A DNA stretch of 5,219 bases from Bacteroidales bacterium UBA1722. Lineage in GTDB: Bacteria > Bacteroidota > Bacteroidia > Bacteroidales > UBA932. Both the position numbers and the translations under genes were made by a program. The notes below the pieces were generated by a model. It had not been told where the DNA came from. It saw nothing but the letters and a program-made list of their open reading frames with translations, and made no database searches. The DNA lies in NCBI GenBank assembly GCA_002317435.1, contig DCIQ01000007.1, forward strand, positions 16,433-21,651, in the 5' to 3' direction. Within the stretch, counting starts at the first letter, position 1. Every line of letters begins with the position of its first letter. Below, in pieces: positions 1 to 5,219 of this stretch.

Positions 1-192
1 ACGCTCACTGTTCTCTCCGTCACGACGGAACGTGCGGCGGGGACGCTCGCCGTCATCACCGTCTCTGTGGAAATTGCGCCTGGGGCGCTCATCTGAATGA
101 TTGAAATTTCTTCCCTCTCCGAACGGGCGGGAACTTCTTTCGGCCGTGCCTTCCTTGGATATGGCAGGACCTCTCTTTACTCTTGGTCTCAT
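1..192 (-). CDS. Arg-rich N-terminal fragment, probable RsuA/RluB-type rRNA pseudouridine synthase (partial)
   Basis: An open frame runs from an ATG at 192-190 to the window edge, giving 64 codons of an incomplete protein. It begins MRPRVKRGPAISKEG and then becomes low complexity: Arg, Gly, Asp, Glu, Asn and Phe dominate and there is no hydrophobic core, so this part is probably disordered and nucleic-acid binding. From residue 36 a 14-residue unit repeats (see the repeat entry). No catalytic domain lies inside the window. From family knowledge, Bacteroidales RsuA/RluB-like pseudouridine synthases, which modify rRNA, commonly carry such a basic N-terminal extension ahead of the S4 and catalytic domains; this is the best guess, not a proof. 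A DEAD-box helicase, Rho or another RNA-binding protein with a similar extension remains possible. Translation is supported by the upstream -7 box at 250-257 and a weak AGG at 200-198. Confidence is good for the reading frame and moderate for the function. Confidence 0.6.
   Translation of the reverse strand, partial: MRPRVKRGPAISKEGTAERSSRPFGEGRNFNHSDERPRRNFHRDGDDGERPRRTFRRDGENSER
4..87 (-). repeat. Degenerate 42-bp (14-residue) tandem repeat in the Arg-rich N-terminus
   Basis: Two consecutive in-frame units occupy 87-46 and 45-4. They read RPRRNFHRDGDDGE and RPRRTFRRDGENSE, and the next codon, an Arg, would open a third unit beyond the window. The preceding 14 residues (129-88) also start with RP and end in E but otherwise match only loosely. 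The repeat is conserved as protein more than as DNA: synonymous Arg codons (CGC, CGT, AGG, AGA) differ between units. This suggests an old duplication kept for its charged composition rather than a recent slippage event. Confidence 0.7.
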
Positions 193-199
193 GTTAACC

Positions 200-211
200 T
201 ATATCGATATA
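200..211. repeat. 12-bp perfect palindrome TATATCGATATA
   Basis: The palindrome sits 7 bases upstream of the ATG of the minus-strand Arg-rich gene, inside its predicted 5' leader, and includes the AGG-proximal region. It could be a protein-binding site or a weak leader hairpin that affects ribosome access. It could also be chance in an AT-rich spacer. Only the symmetry itself is observed. Confidence 0.35.
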
Positions 212-249
212 AATGTTCTTATCGGGAATGACTCCCAAATAACAGGCCG

Positions 250-257
250 CAAATGTA
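250..257 (-). promoter_or_regulatory. Promoter -7 box (TACATTTG) for the Arg-rich minus-strand gene
   Basis: Read on the minus strand this is TACATTTG, a full match to the Bacteroidetes -7 consensus TAnnTTTG, followed by CG. The expected start point is near 245, giving a leader of about 50 nt before the ATG at 192. No TTTG -33 element is found 19-21 bases upstream. That position is occupied by the opposite promoter's -7 box, so recognition may rely on the -7 box or on an activator. Confidence 0.6.
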
Positions 258-277
258 GGGAATTAATTTATAATTCC

Positions 278-285
278 TACTTTTG
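278..285 (+). promoter_or_regulatory. Promoter -7 box (TACTTTTG) for the ABC permease gene
   Basis: TACTTTTG matches the Bacteroidetes consensus TAnnTTTG exactly and is followed by CG, like its mirror partner at 250-257. The expected start is near 290, which leaves a short leader of about 20 nt before the permease start. A convincing -33 TTTG is missing here too. Because each promoter's -33 region falls on the other's -7 box, the two should compete for RNA polymerase; that last point is inference. Confidence 0.65.
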
Positions 286-301
286 CGAGACACAAATAAA
301 G

Positions 302-323
302 AAAGGGTATGAAGATGAAGATG
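302..323 (+). promoter_or_regulatory. Shine-Dalgarno-like AAAGGG and a triple ATG start region of the permease
   Basis: AAAGGG at 302-307 is followed by three in-frame ATG codons at 309, 315 and 321 (Met-Lys-Met-Lys-Met). Spacing from AAAGGG is 1 nt to the first ATG, 7 nt to the second and 13 nt to the third. The second ATG therefore fits ribosome spacing best, although Bacteroidetes often do not depend on Shine-Dalgarno pairing. The choice changes the protein by only 2-4 residues. Confidence 0.5.
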
Positions 324-1565
324 AGGTTCGGGTTATCACCCTTGTTCAGAGAGAATTTCAGTGTCTCTTCCGACGCTGTGAAAAACAACAGGCTGCGTTC
401 GTCACTTACTGTCGCCATCATCGCCACGGGCATCACGTCCCTGGTGGGCATCATGACTGCCATAGACGCATTGAAGAACTCCCTGAACGACAGTTTCGGG
501 AAGATGGGGGCGAATTCATTCTATATCACGGCCAAATATTCCTCCACCACGTCCGAAGAGCACAAAAGGGTAAAAAACAGACGGGTCATCTCTTTCTCGC
601 AGGCCCGTGCGTTCATAAACGGATACAGGACACCTTCCCTGAAGACAGTCTATGTAACCATAGGAGGAGCCGAGACATTCAAGACCGAGAAGTCCAAGAC
701 CGAGCCCAGAATGACTCTCGAGGCGGCGGACGAGAACTATCTCGATTTCCAGAAGATAAATGTGGACCGGGGACGCGGCCTCTCCGCTACAGACGTGGAG
801 ACATCCGCATTCAATTGTGTCATAGGAAGTCGTACGGCATATACGCTTTTCGATAATGCGGATCCGATCGGCAAGGTCATATCGGTGAGGGGTGCCGGAT
901 ATAAAGTGGTGGGAGTGGCCGAACGCCAGGGTTCATCGATGAGCAGTTTCGACAACGCCCTCCTGATACCGATATCGAACGCGAGAATGTCCTATCTGAA
1001 CGAGGAATCGGACTATACCATCGGTGTCACCCCCGCTGCCGGAACGAACTTCCTGACGGCACTTGACGATGCCGAGATACTGTTCAGATCCGTAAGAAGG
1101 CTGAGTCCGTACGATGAGACCGATTTCGAAATGAGCCGCAGCGATGCCATATCCGCCATATTGGACGAAGTGATGGGCGGAGTCACCGCCGCAGCCCTGG
1201 TCATCGGGCTGATCACCCTCCTGGGGGCGGCAGTGGGCCTGATGAACATTATGCTGGTGTCGGTAAAGGAACGGACACGAGAGATAGGAACGAGGAAAGC
1301 GTTGGGAGCGAAATCCTCCACTATCCGCCAGCAGTTCTTCATGGAATCCATAATAATAGGACAGAGAGGATGTCTGATAGGAATAGTGATAGGGACCATC
1401 GCTGCCAATCTGGTTCTCCGGTCACTGGAAGTGAAGGGAGTCATTCCCTGGTTCTGGATGGGGATGGCCGTCATCCTGTGTCTGATAGTCAGTATCCTGT
1501 CCTGCTACATCCCCGCGAAAAAGGCAGCGGCCCTCGACCCCATCGAAGCCCTCAGATACGAGTAG
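309..1565 (+). CDS. MacB/FtsX-type ABC transporter permease without a fused ATPase
   Basis: This 418-residue inner-membrane protein has the FtsX/MacB permease layout. A cytoplasmic N-terminus (VKNNRLRSSL, 24-33) leads into a first membrane segment at about 34-54. A large extracytoplasmic MacB-like domain follows at about 60-285, then three membrane segments at about 289-317, 345-371 and 380-402. Family signatures are clear: ERTREIGTRKALGA at 321-334 after the second segment, and the terminal IPAKKAAALDPIEALRYE at 401-418. In the family such proteins work as dimers with a separate ATPase and use its cycle as mechanotransmission for extrusion of lipids, peptides or drugs. No ATPase lies in the window, and the substrate cannot be inferred. 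Arg353 in the third membrane segment stands where relatives usually have a hydrophobic residue. The start could be 315 instead of 309 on ribosome-site spacing. Transcription probably starts at the divergent promoter, and the gene ends 3 bp from the convergent aroK stop. Confidence 0.9.
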   Translation: MKMKMRFGLSPLFRENFSVSSDAVKNNRLRSSLTVAIIATGITSLVGIMTAIDALKNSLNDSFGKMGANSFYITAKYSSTTSEEHKRVKNRRVISFSQARAFINGYRTPSLKTVYVTIGGAETFKTEKSKTEPRMTLEAADENYLDFQKINVDRGRGLSATDVETSAFNCVIGSRTAYTLFDNADPIGKVISVRGAGYKVVGVAERQGSSMSSFDNALLIPISNARMSYLNEESDYTIGVTPAAGTNFLTALDDAEILFRSVRRLSPYDETDFEMSRSDAISAILDEVMGGVTAAALVIGLITLLGAAVGLMNIMLVSVKERTREIGTRKALGAKSSTIRQQFFMESIIIGQRGCLIGIVIGTIAANLVLRSLEVKGVIPWFWMGMAVILCLIVSILSCYIPAKKAAALDPIEALRYE

Positions 1566-1568
1566 GCA

Positions 1569-2078
1569 TCATCCCTTTATCGGGATTACCTTCTTCGCAA
1601 GGGCTGCATACAGGGGCTCCCTCTGGCGGTAAAGTTCCTCTATGGTCCGGCTCAGCTCCTGTCCCTGGGCGTCGTTCAGCATAGGACGCGAGGCGGGATC
1701 GGCGGAGAGGCGTTTGAAAAGCAGTTCAGGATCCGCCTTCAGATATATGCAATAGGTGAACCTGTCCACAAGTTCGGCGCAGGCCCTCCTGGTCACCATT
1801 CCGCCCCCCAGAGAAAGCACCAATGAGCAGTTGGCGGTGTCTTCCAGAGTCTCGCTGTGCTGACTGACATGCTCCTCCAGAATGTCTTCCAGATACTTTT
1901 CTTCCAACTCCCGGAAATATTCCTCACCCTTGTCGGCGAAAATCTCCCTTATGGTCCTGTCTTCCTTTTCTTCTATGTAAGCGTCGGTGTCGATGAACGG
2001 AGCACCGAGCTGCCGTGCCAGCTCCCTACCCAATGTGGTCTTGCCGGCGGCCATGAATCCTATCAATGATATAATCAT
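1569..2078 (-). CDS. aroK: Shikimate kinase AroK with short C-terminus
   Basis: The 169-residue cytosolic enzyme phosphorylates shikimate at the 3-hydroxyl with ATP, the fifth step of chorismate synthesis. Visible signatures are the Walker A loop GFMAAGKTT (7-15), DTD at 30-32 for Mg/shikimate, FRELE at 55-59 with substrate Arg56, GGG at 91-93, the lid Arg131 in SRPML, and REPLY at 153-157 with Arg153. Total length is normal, but its distribution is odd. About a dozen extra residues separate FRELE from GGG (roughly 68-84). The protein stops 16 residues after Arg153, where relatives have around 30, including the adenine-binding loop after the last strand and a final helix. No frame downstream restores such a tail. 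The gene begins 5 bp after the parC stop with AGGA just ahead of its ATG, so it is probably translated from the parC message. Identity is secure; full activity is less so. Confidence 0.93.
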   Translation of the reverse strand: MIISLIGFMAAGKTTLGRELARQLGAPFIDTDAYIEEKEDRTIREIFADKGEEYFRELEEKYLEDILEEHVSQHSETLEDTANCSLVLSLGGGMVTRRACAELVDRFTYCIYLKADPELLFKRLSADPASRPMLNDAQGQELSRTIEELYRQREPLYAALAKKVIPIKG

Positions 2079-2083
2079 TCCTG
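2079..2083 (-). promoter_or_regulatory. parC-aroK junction with ribosome site
   Basis: Five bases (CAGGA on the minus strand) separate the parC TGA from the aroK ATG. AGGA abuts the start codon, which is closer than optimal, so aroK expression probably depends on ribosomes terminating at parC (translational coupling). This is inferred from spacing alone. Confidence 0.5.
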
Positions 2084-4861
2084 TCAGAATAACGTCGGTT
2101 CTTCATCATCGGAAAACGATACGGACGAAAGGTCCACAGGAGCGTTCCCGTCGTCCTCCGCTTTCCCGTCCGGTGCCGTTTCGGAAGGAGCATCCTCCGT
2201 TACGGATCCGGCATCCGCCTCAGGCACGATATTCTCCGGCATCTCCTCCTGGATGTCGATTTCAGTTTCCCGGGAAGATTCCTTCAGGAGAGGCTCATCG
2301 AATGCGATGCTGTCGGTCTCCAGATAGGTAACCTTCCTTCCCTTGGCACGGAAACTCTTGACACCTATGAACTGTTCCACATCCACCATCTCCGGATCCC
2401 GTTCCTTCTTCCCGCCGGCAGGGAACGTAAGCTTCAGCTGCGGGAACTCATCCTCGCTGATGTCGATGAATCTGGAACCTGCTTCCGGGGATATGAACGG
2501 CTGGACCGTATTGAGACTGGACTCGAAGGTGAACCGCTTTATGTAGGTGGCCTGCGCGGCACCGTCCCAATAGAGGGCCGACCATACCTTTTCCGTATCA
2601 AGTTTCTCCACCCGCAACAGGTCTCCCTGATATCTGTTCGAGAGGTCGAATCCTGTAGTATAGAAAGTTCCGTCCTTACAGATGACCAGAATCTGCTCCG
2701 AAGTGGTGAACTCTCCGATAAGTTCTCCGTGGGCATCTTCGTTCAGGCGGTTGATATCCCAGTCAAACCATATTTTCTTGCCTCCCAGAGAGGATACTCC
2801 GACAGATTTCTGCACGATGCGCTGGATAGGGTTCTTGGAGAGGATATTCCCCATCGAGGAACGGTTCTTTATGGCCAGATCGTGGAAGTCATATTCGAAA
2901 ATAAGTTTCTTGAGTTTCTGCTTCGGCTTGAGATATACCTTTATCTTCTCCTCCTCGGCATTGGGATTGGCCGTGAACCAGAGAATCGCCGACATCTCGT
3001 GCCCCTGGGTCACATCATACCATTTATCCCTGGTTATATTGGTGACGTTGAAGCGTTTTACATAAACGTTCCCCATCCTGCCGTCACGGTATGCCACATT
3101 ATATGTGGTGCGCTTGTCATCCCTATGGAACACTGCAACATGCAGAATGCTCCTGTCCACGAAGTCCTTTTCCTTCACCTGACGGATTATGTAGCGTCCG
3201 TCCTTGAGGAACACTATTATCTCATCGATATCCGAACAGTCCTCCACATATTCCGCTTCTTCTATTTTCTTGGGATTCGTCCCCACGAAACCTTCGGCCC
3301 TGTTCACATAGAGTTTCGCATTGTTCACCGCCACCTTGGCGACCTCGATGTTCTCGAAGGAGACTATTTCCGTCCTGCGCGGGTACCGGGCGCCGTATTT
3401 TTCCTTCAGGGAAGCATAATAATCTATGGCATACTGTGTCAGATGTTCGAGATTATACTGCACTTCCTTCTCCTTCTTCTCTATATTCCTTATCTTGTCG
3501 GTAACGGCCTTCACGTCGAACTTGGATATCTTCCGCACAGGTTTCTCCACCAGTTTGACGATATCTTCCATCGTGATGGTCCGCCGGAGGAGATGCTGGT
3601 AGGTCTTCATCTCGGCATAGACATCCTTCAACTGCTTCTCCCACGTACGGGCATCATTCTCCAGCACCTTGTAAACCCTGTTCTCGAAAAATATCTTCTC
3701 CAGCGAGGTATAATGCCATTCCGTCTCCAACTCGCCGAGTTTTATCTCAAGCTCCATCTTCAGGAGATCCCTGGTATGATCGGTATTGAACCGGAGGATT
3801 TCATCCACCCCGAGAAACTGCGGCTTCTTATCCTTTATGACACACGAGTTCGGGGAGATGGGGAATTCACACTTGGTGAAGGCATAGAGAGCGTCGATAG
3901 TCTTGTCGGGAGAAACGTCATTAGGGAGGGTGATTACTATCTCCACCTTGTCGGCGGTATTGTCATCCACCTTCCTGATCTTGATTTTCCCCTTCTCATT
4001 CGCCTTCAGAATCGAATCTATGATATCCGAAGTGGTGTTGCCGAAAGGTATCTCCGTGACGGCGAGCTGATTCTTGGAGAGTTTCTCTATTCTGGCCCTC
4101 ACCCTGACCCTGCCGCCTCTGACACCTCTGTTATATGCTGACACATCGGCCAGCCCGCCTGTAGGAAAATCGGGGTACAGTTCGAACTCCTCACCCTTCA
4201 GGTATGCTATGGATGCATCTATCAGTTCATTGAAATTATGGGGGAGCATCTTGCAGGCCAGTCCCACCGCCACACCCTGGGAGCCCTGCATCAGCAGCAG
4301 AGGGAATTTCACGGGGAGATTCACAGGCTCCTGATTCCTTCCGTCATAGGAAGGGACCCATTCGGTAGTTTTCGGATTGAAGACGACCTCGCGGGCGAAC
4401 TGGGTGAGACGAGCCTCGATATATCGTCCTGCGGCGGCATCATCTCCGGTAAGTATGTTGCCCCAGTTTCCCTGACAGTCTATGAGAAGGTCCTTCTGTC
4501 CCAACTGTACGAGTGCATCCTTTATGGAAGCATCTCCGTGGGGATGATAGGGCATCGTGGCACCCACCAGACTGGCCACCTTGTTCAGTCGGCCGTCATC
4601 ACACTCCTTCATCGCATGGAGGATACGCCGCTGGACAGGTTTCAGTCCATCAATGATATGGGGGACGGCACGTTCCAGAATAACCTCCGAAGCATAATCG
4701 AGAAACCACTCCCGATACATGCCCGAAAGCTTGTATTTCTTGGTCCCGTCGTCTATTATCTTACGGTATTTGTCGCTGATGGATCCATCACCCTCAGGAA
4801 TCTCTTCACTTTCAGCGATTTCCTTTTCCAATTCTTCTCTGTCTTCTATCTCTTCGCTCAT
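2084..4861 (-). CDS. parC: Type IIA DNA topoisomerase subunit A, ParC-like (topoisomerase IV)
   Basis: This 925-residue protein is the DNA-breaking and rejoining subunit that pairs with a ParE/GyrB-type ATPase to decatenate or relax DNA. An acidic N-terminal extension (1-45) precedes the winged-helix breakage domain: GLKPVQRR at 72-79, PYHPHGDASIKDA at 104-116, and the catalytic Tyr147 after Arg146 in AAAGRYIEARLT. Tower and coiled-coil regions follow to about 490. A beta-pinwheel-like C-terminal domain spans about 500-850, and an acidic tail about 860-925. The GyrA box QRRGGKG, needed for DNA wrapping by gyrase, is not found; the nearest stretch is QKSVGVSSLGGKK (684-696), so topoisomerase IV is favoured. 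The position equivalent to E. coli GyrA Ser83, a main quinolone contact, is Ala111, with Ser112 next and Asp115 at the acidic site. The partner parE is not in the window. Two very long open frames on the opposite strand are codon-aligned shadows. A -7 box lies about 35 bases upstream. Confidence 0.93.
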   Translation of the reverse strand: MSEEIEDREELEKEIAESEEIPEGDGSISDKYRKIIDDGTKKYKLSGMYREWFLDYASEVILERAVPHIIDGLKPVQRRILHAMKECDDGRLNKVASLVGATMPYHPHGDASIKDALVQLGQKDLLIDCQGNWGNILTGDDAAAGRYIEARLTQFAREVVFNPKTTEWVPSYDGRNQEPVNLPVKFPLLLMQGSQGVAVGLACKMLPHNFNELIDASIAYLKGEEFELYPDFPTGGLADVSAYNRGVRGGRVRVRARIEKLSKNQLAVTEIPFGNTTSDIIDSILKANEKGKIKIRKVDDNTADKVEIVITLPNDVSPDKTIDALYAFTKCEFPISPNSCVIKDKKPQFLGVDEILRFNTDHTRDLLKMELEIKLGELETEWHYTSLEKIFFENRVYKVLENDARTWEKQLKDVYAEMKTYQHLLRRTITMEDIVKLVEKPVRKISKFDVKAVTDKIRNIEKKEKEVQYNLEHLTQYAIDYYASLKEKYGARYPRRTEIVSFENIEVAKVAVNNAKLYVNRAEGFVGTNPKKIEEAEYVEDCSDIDEIIVFLKDGRYIIRQVKEKDFVDRSILHVAVFHRDDKRTTYNVAYRDGRMGNVYVKRFNVTNITRDKWYDVTQGHEMSAILWFTANPNAEEEKIKVYLKPKQKLKKLIFEYDFHDLAIKNRSSMGNILSKNPIQRIVQKSVGVSSLGGKKIWFDWDINRLNEDAHGELIGEFTTSEQILVICKDGTFYTTGFDLSNRYQGDLLRVEKLDTEKVWSALYWDGAAQATYIKRFTFESSLNTVQPFISPEAGSRFIDISEDEFPQLKLTFPAGGKKERDPEMVDVEQFIGVKSFRAKGRKVTYLETDSIAFDEPLLKESSRETEIDIQEEMPENIVPEADAGSVTEDAPSETAPDGKAEDDGNAPVDLSSVSFSDDEEPTLF

Positions 4862-4894
4862 ATTGATGATTATGCCCCGGTTTATGGAGCGTCA

Positions 4895-4902
4895 CAAAAG
4901 TA
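4895..4902 (-). promoter_or_regulatory. Promoter -7 box (TACTTTTG) upstream of parC
   Basis: On the minus strand this reads TACTTTTG, identical to the permease -7 box and a full match to TAnnTTTG. A T-rich stretch (TTTTT, 4924-4920) about 17-18 bases upstream could serve as a weak -33 element. The start would be near 4890, giving a leader of about 29 nt that lacks an obvious Shine-Dalgarno sequence. This implies parC-aroK can be transcribed independently of recJ. Confidence 0.6.
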
Positions 4903-4970
4903 GTCCATTCACAGGAAATAAAAACCCTTCCCGGAATAATTTTTTCAACACAACGATGCGGAAAAGTGTC

Positions 4971-5219
4971 TCAGACTATGAAATCCCGCTGTTTTATATC
5001 CTTGATTCTGAGCTGTATATTCGCCAGCCCGCGGAAATAGTTCTCGGCGATGCTGTAGCAGATGTCCACAGGATTACCGGAATGCATGCTTTCGAAATAC
5101 TCGGACCTGTTGAAGGCGATGGCGGATATGGAATGATACGGTTCGTCCTCCTGTATGAGTTCCAGTTTCATATGCCCGTTACCGGAGCCCACCAGACGGC
5201 CGTTCCCGTTATCATATAC
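4971..5219 (-). CDS. recJ: Single-stranded-DNA-specific exonuclease RecJ, C-terminal fragment
   Basis: The frame enters at the window edge and ends at a TGA (4973-4971), giving the last 82 residues. The internal GTG at 5192 is not the real start, because the frame is open upstream to the edge. The fragment matches the C-terminal OB-like domain of RecJ. It has a VGSGNGHMKLELIQ stretch, corresponding to the family's pattern of a Val-Gly turn then His-Leu-Lys, followed by AIAFNRSEY, the VDICYSIAENYF segment and the near-terminal NIQLRIKDIK. RecJ degrades single-stranded DNA 5' to 3' in recombinational repair, mismatch repair and stalled-fork processing. The DHH and DHHA1 catalytic domains lie outside the window. 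It is codirectional with parC across a 109 bp gap without an evident terminator. A small variation is Asn-Gly-His-Met where relatives often have Asn-His-Leu or Gly-His-Leu. Confidence 0.85.
   Translation of the reverse strand, partial: VYDNGNGRLVGSGNGHMKLELIQEDEPYHSISAIAFNRSEYFESMHSGNPVDICYSIAENYFRGLANIQLRIKDIKQRDFIV

Larger units (their letters stand above)
248..287. repeat. Imperfect inverted repeat spanning two divergent -7 boxes
   Basis: The left arm at 248-265 (CGCAAATGTAGGGAATTA) matches the reverse complement of the right arm at 271-287 (CGCAAAAGTAGGAATTA) with one substitution and one extra G. The centre is ATTTA at 266-270. Each arm carries a Bacteroidetes-type -7 element pointing outward, so the divergent transcription units may share a mirror-image control region. 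The arms could also be the two halves of a regulator operator. No regulator gene lies in the window. Confidence 0.7.

Noticed and set aside
224..236. Small hairpin GGGA/TCCC in the leader of the Arg-rich gene
   Set aside because: Four base pairs are too few to support a regulatory structure or a riboswitch.
101..856. 251-codon plus-strand frame running through the intergenic region into the permease
   Set aside because: Its product is a His/Arg-rich jumble typical of a wrong frame, it overlaps the well-supported permease in another frame, and it crosses the divergent promoter region.
1013..1474. 153-codon minus-strand frame inside the permease gene
   Set aside because: It is antisense to the conserved FtsX signature region and has no recognisable protein features or upstream signals.
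1571..1586. Stem ATCCC/GGGAT as a terminator for the permease
   Set aside because: The stem is only 5 bp with a 6-base loop and no T-run, and it encodes the conserved end of AroK, so it is probably incidental.
2729..4141. 470-codon open frame on the plus strand, opposite parC
   Set aside because: Its codons are exactly aligned with parC codons on the other strand. It stays open only because parC rarely uses TTA, CTA and TCA, whose complements are stops. The translation shows no recognisable domain, while parC is a certain gene.
4238..4903. 221-codon plus-strand open frame overlapping the parC start
   Set aside because: It is in the same codon-aligned antisense frame as the 470-codon one and has no family resemblance; it is a shadow of parC codon bias.
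4920..4950. A-rich/T-rich stretch flanking TTCCGGGAA as a recJ terminator
   Set aside because: The central symmetry has no room for a loop, and the outer A/T tracts pair only with a large internal mismatch.
1..5219. CRISPR array, tRNA or rRNA, insertion sequence, phage or toxin-antitoxin element
   Set aside because: No spaced direct repeats, cloverleaf or CCA-type ends, terminal inverted repeats, transposase motifs or small paired genes were found. The coding density is filled by housekeeping genes.

Overview
The window looks like ordinary chromosome from a member of the Bacteroidota, most likely Bacteroidales. Three lines of evidence support this. The promoter-like sites fit the Bacteroidetes -7 consensus TAnnTTTG rather than a sigma-70 TATAAT box. 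Shine-Dalgarno sequences are weak. The proteins have lineage-typical forms: a RecJ C-terminus, a ParC-like topoisomerase A subunit without a GyrA box, and a protein with an Arg/Gly/Asp-rich N-terminal extension of the sort often attached to Bacteroidales RsuA/RluB-type pseudouridine synthases. Base composition is moderately GC-rich by eye. ATA, AGA and TAT codons are common, while TTA, CTA and TCA are rare. No genus can be assigned from this alone.

Layout from left to right. Positions 1-192 (minus) hold the N-terminal 64 codons of the Arg-rich protein. Positions 193-308 are a divergent intergenic region holding a symmetric pair of -7 boxes inside an imperfect inverted repeat. Positions 309-1565 (plus) encode a MacB/FtsX-type ABC transporter permease with no ATPase gene beside it. 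It ends 3 bp from the tail of a convergent gene. Positions 2078-1569 (minus) encode shikimate kinase (aroK), lying 5 bp downstream of parC (4861-2084, minus), the large ParC/GyrA-type subunit of a type IIA topoisomerase. A 109 bp gap with a promoter-like site separates parC from the C-terminal 82 codons of recJ (5219-4971, minus).

recJ, parC and aroK point the same way. parC and aroK are almost certainly cotranscribed, and recJ could read through into them because no clear terminator is visible. The functions are housekeeping: single-strand exonuclease in repair, chromosome decatenation or supercoil control, and aromatic amino acid biosynthesis. The permease belongs to a separate transcription unit.

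I see no undescribed defence, mobile or biosynthetic system here. The points most worth a second look are the mirror-symmetric divergent promoter at 248-287, the apparently missing adenine-binding loop and final helix of AroK combined with an internal insertion, and the acidic ParC tail ending in a Leu-Phe tip.
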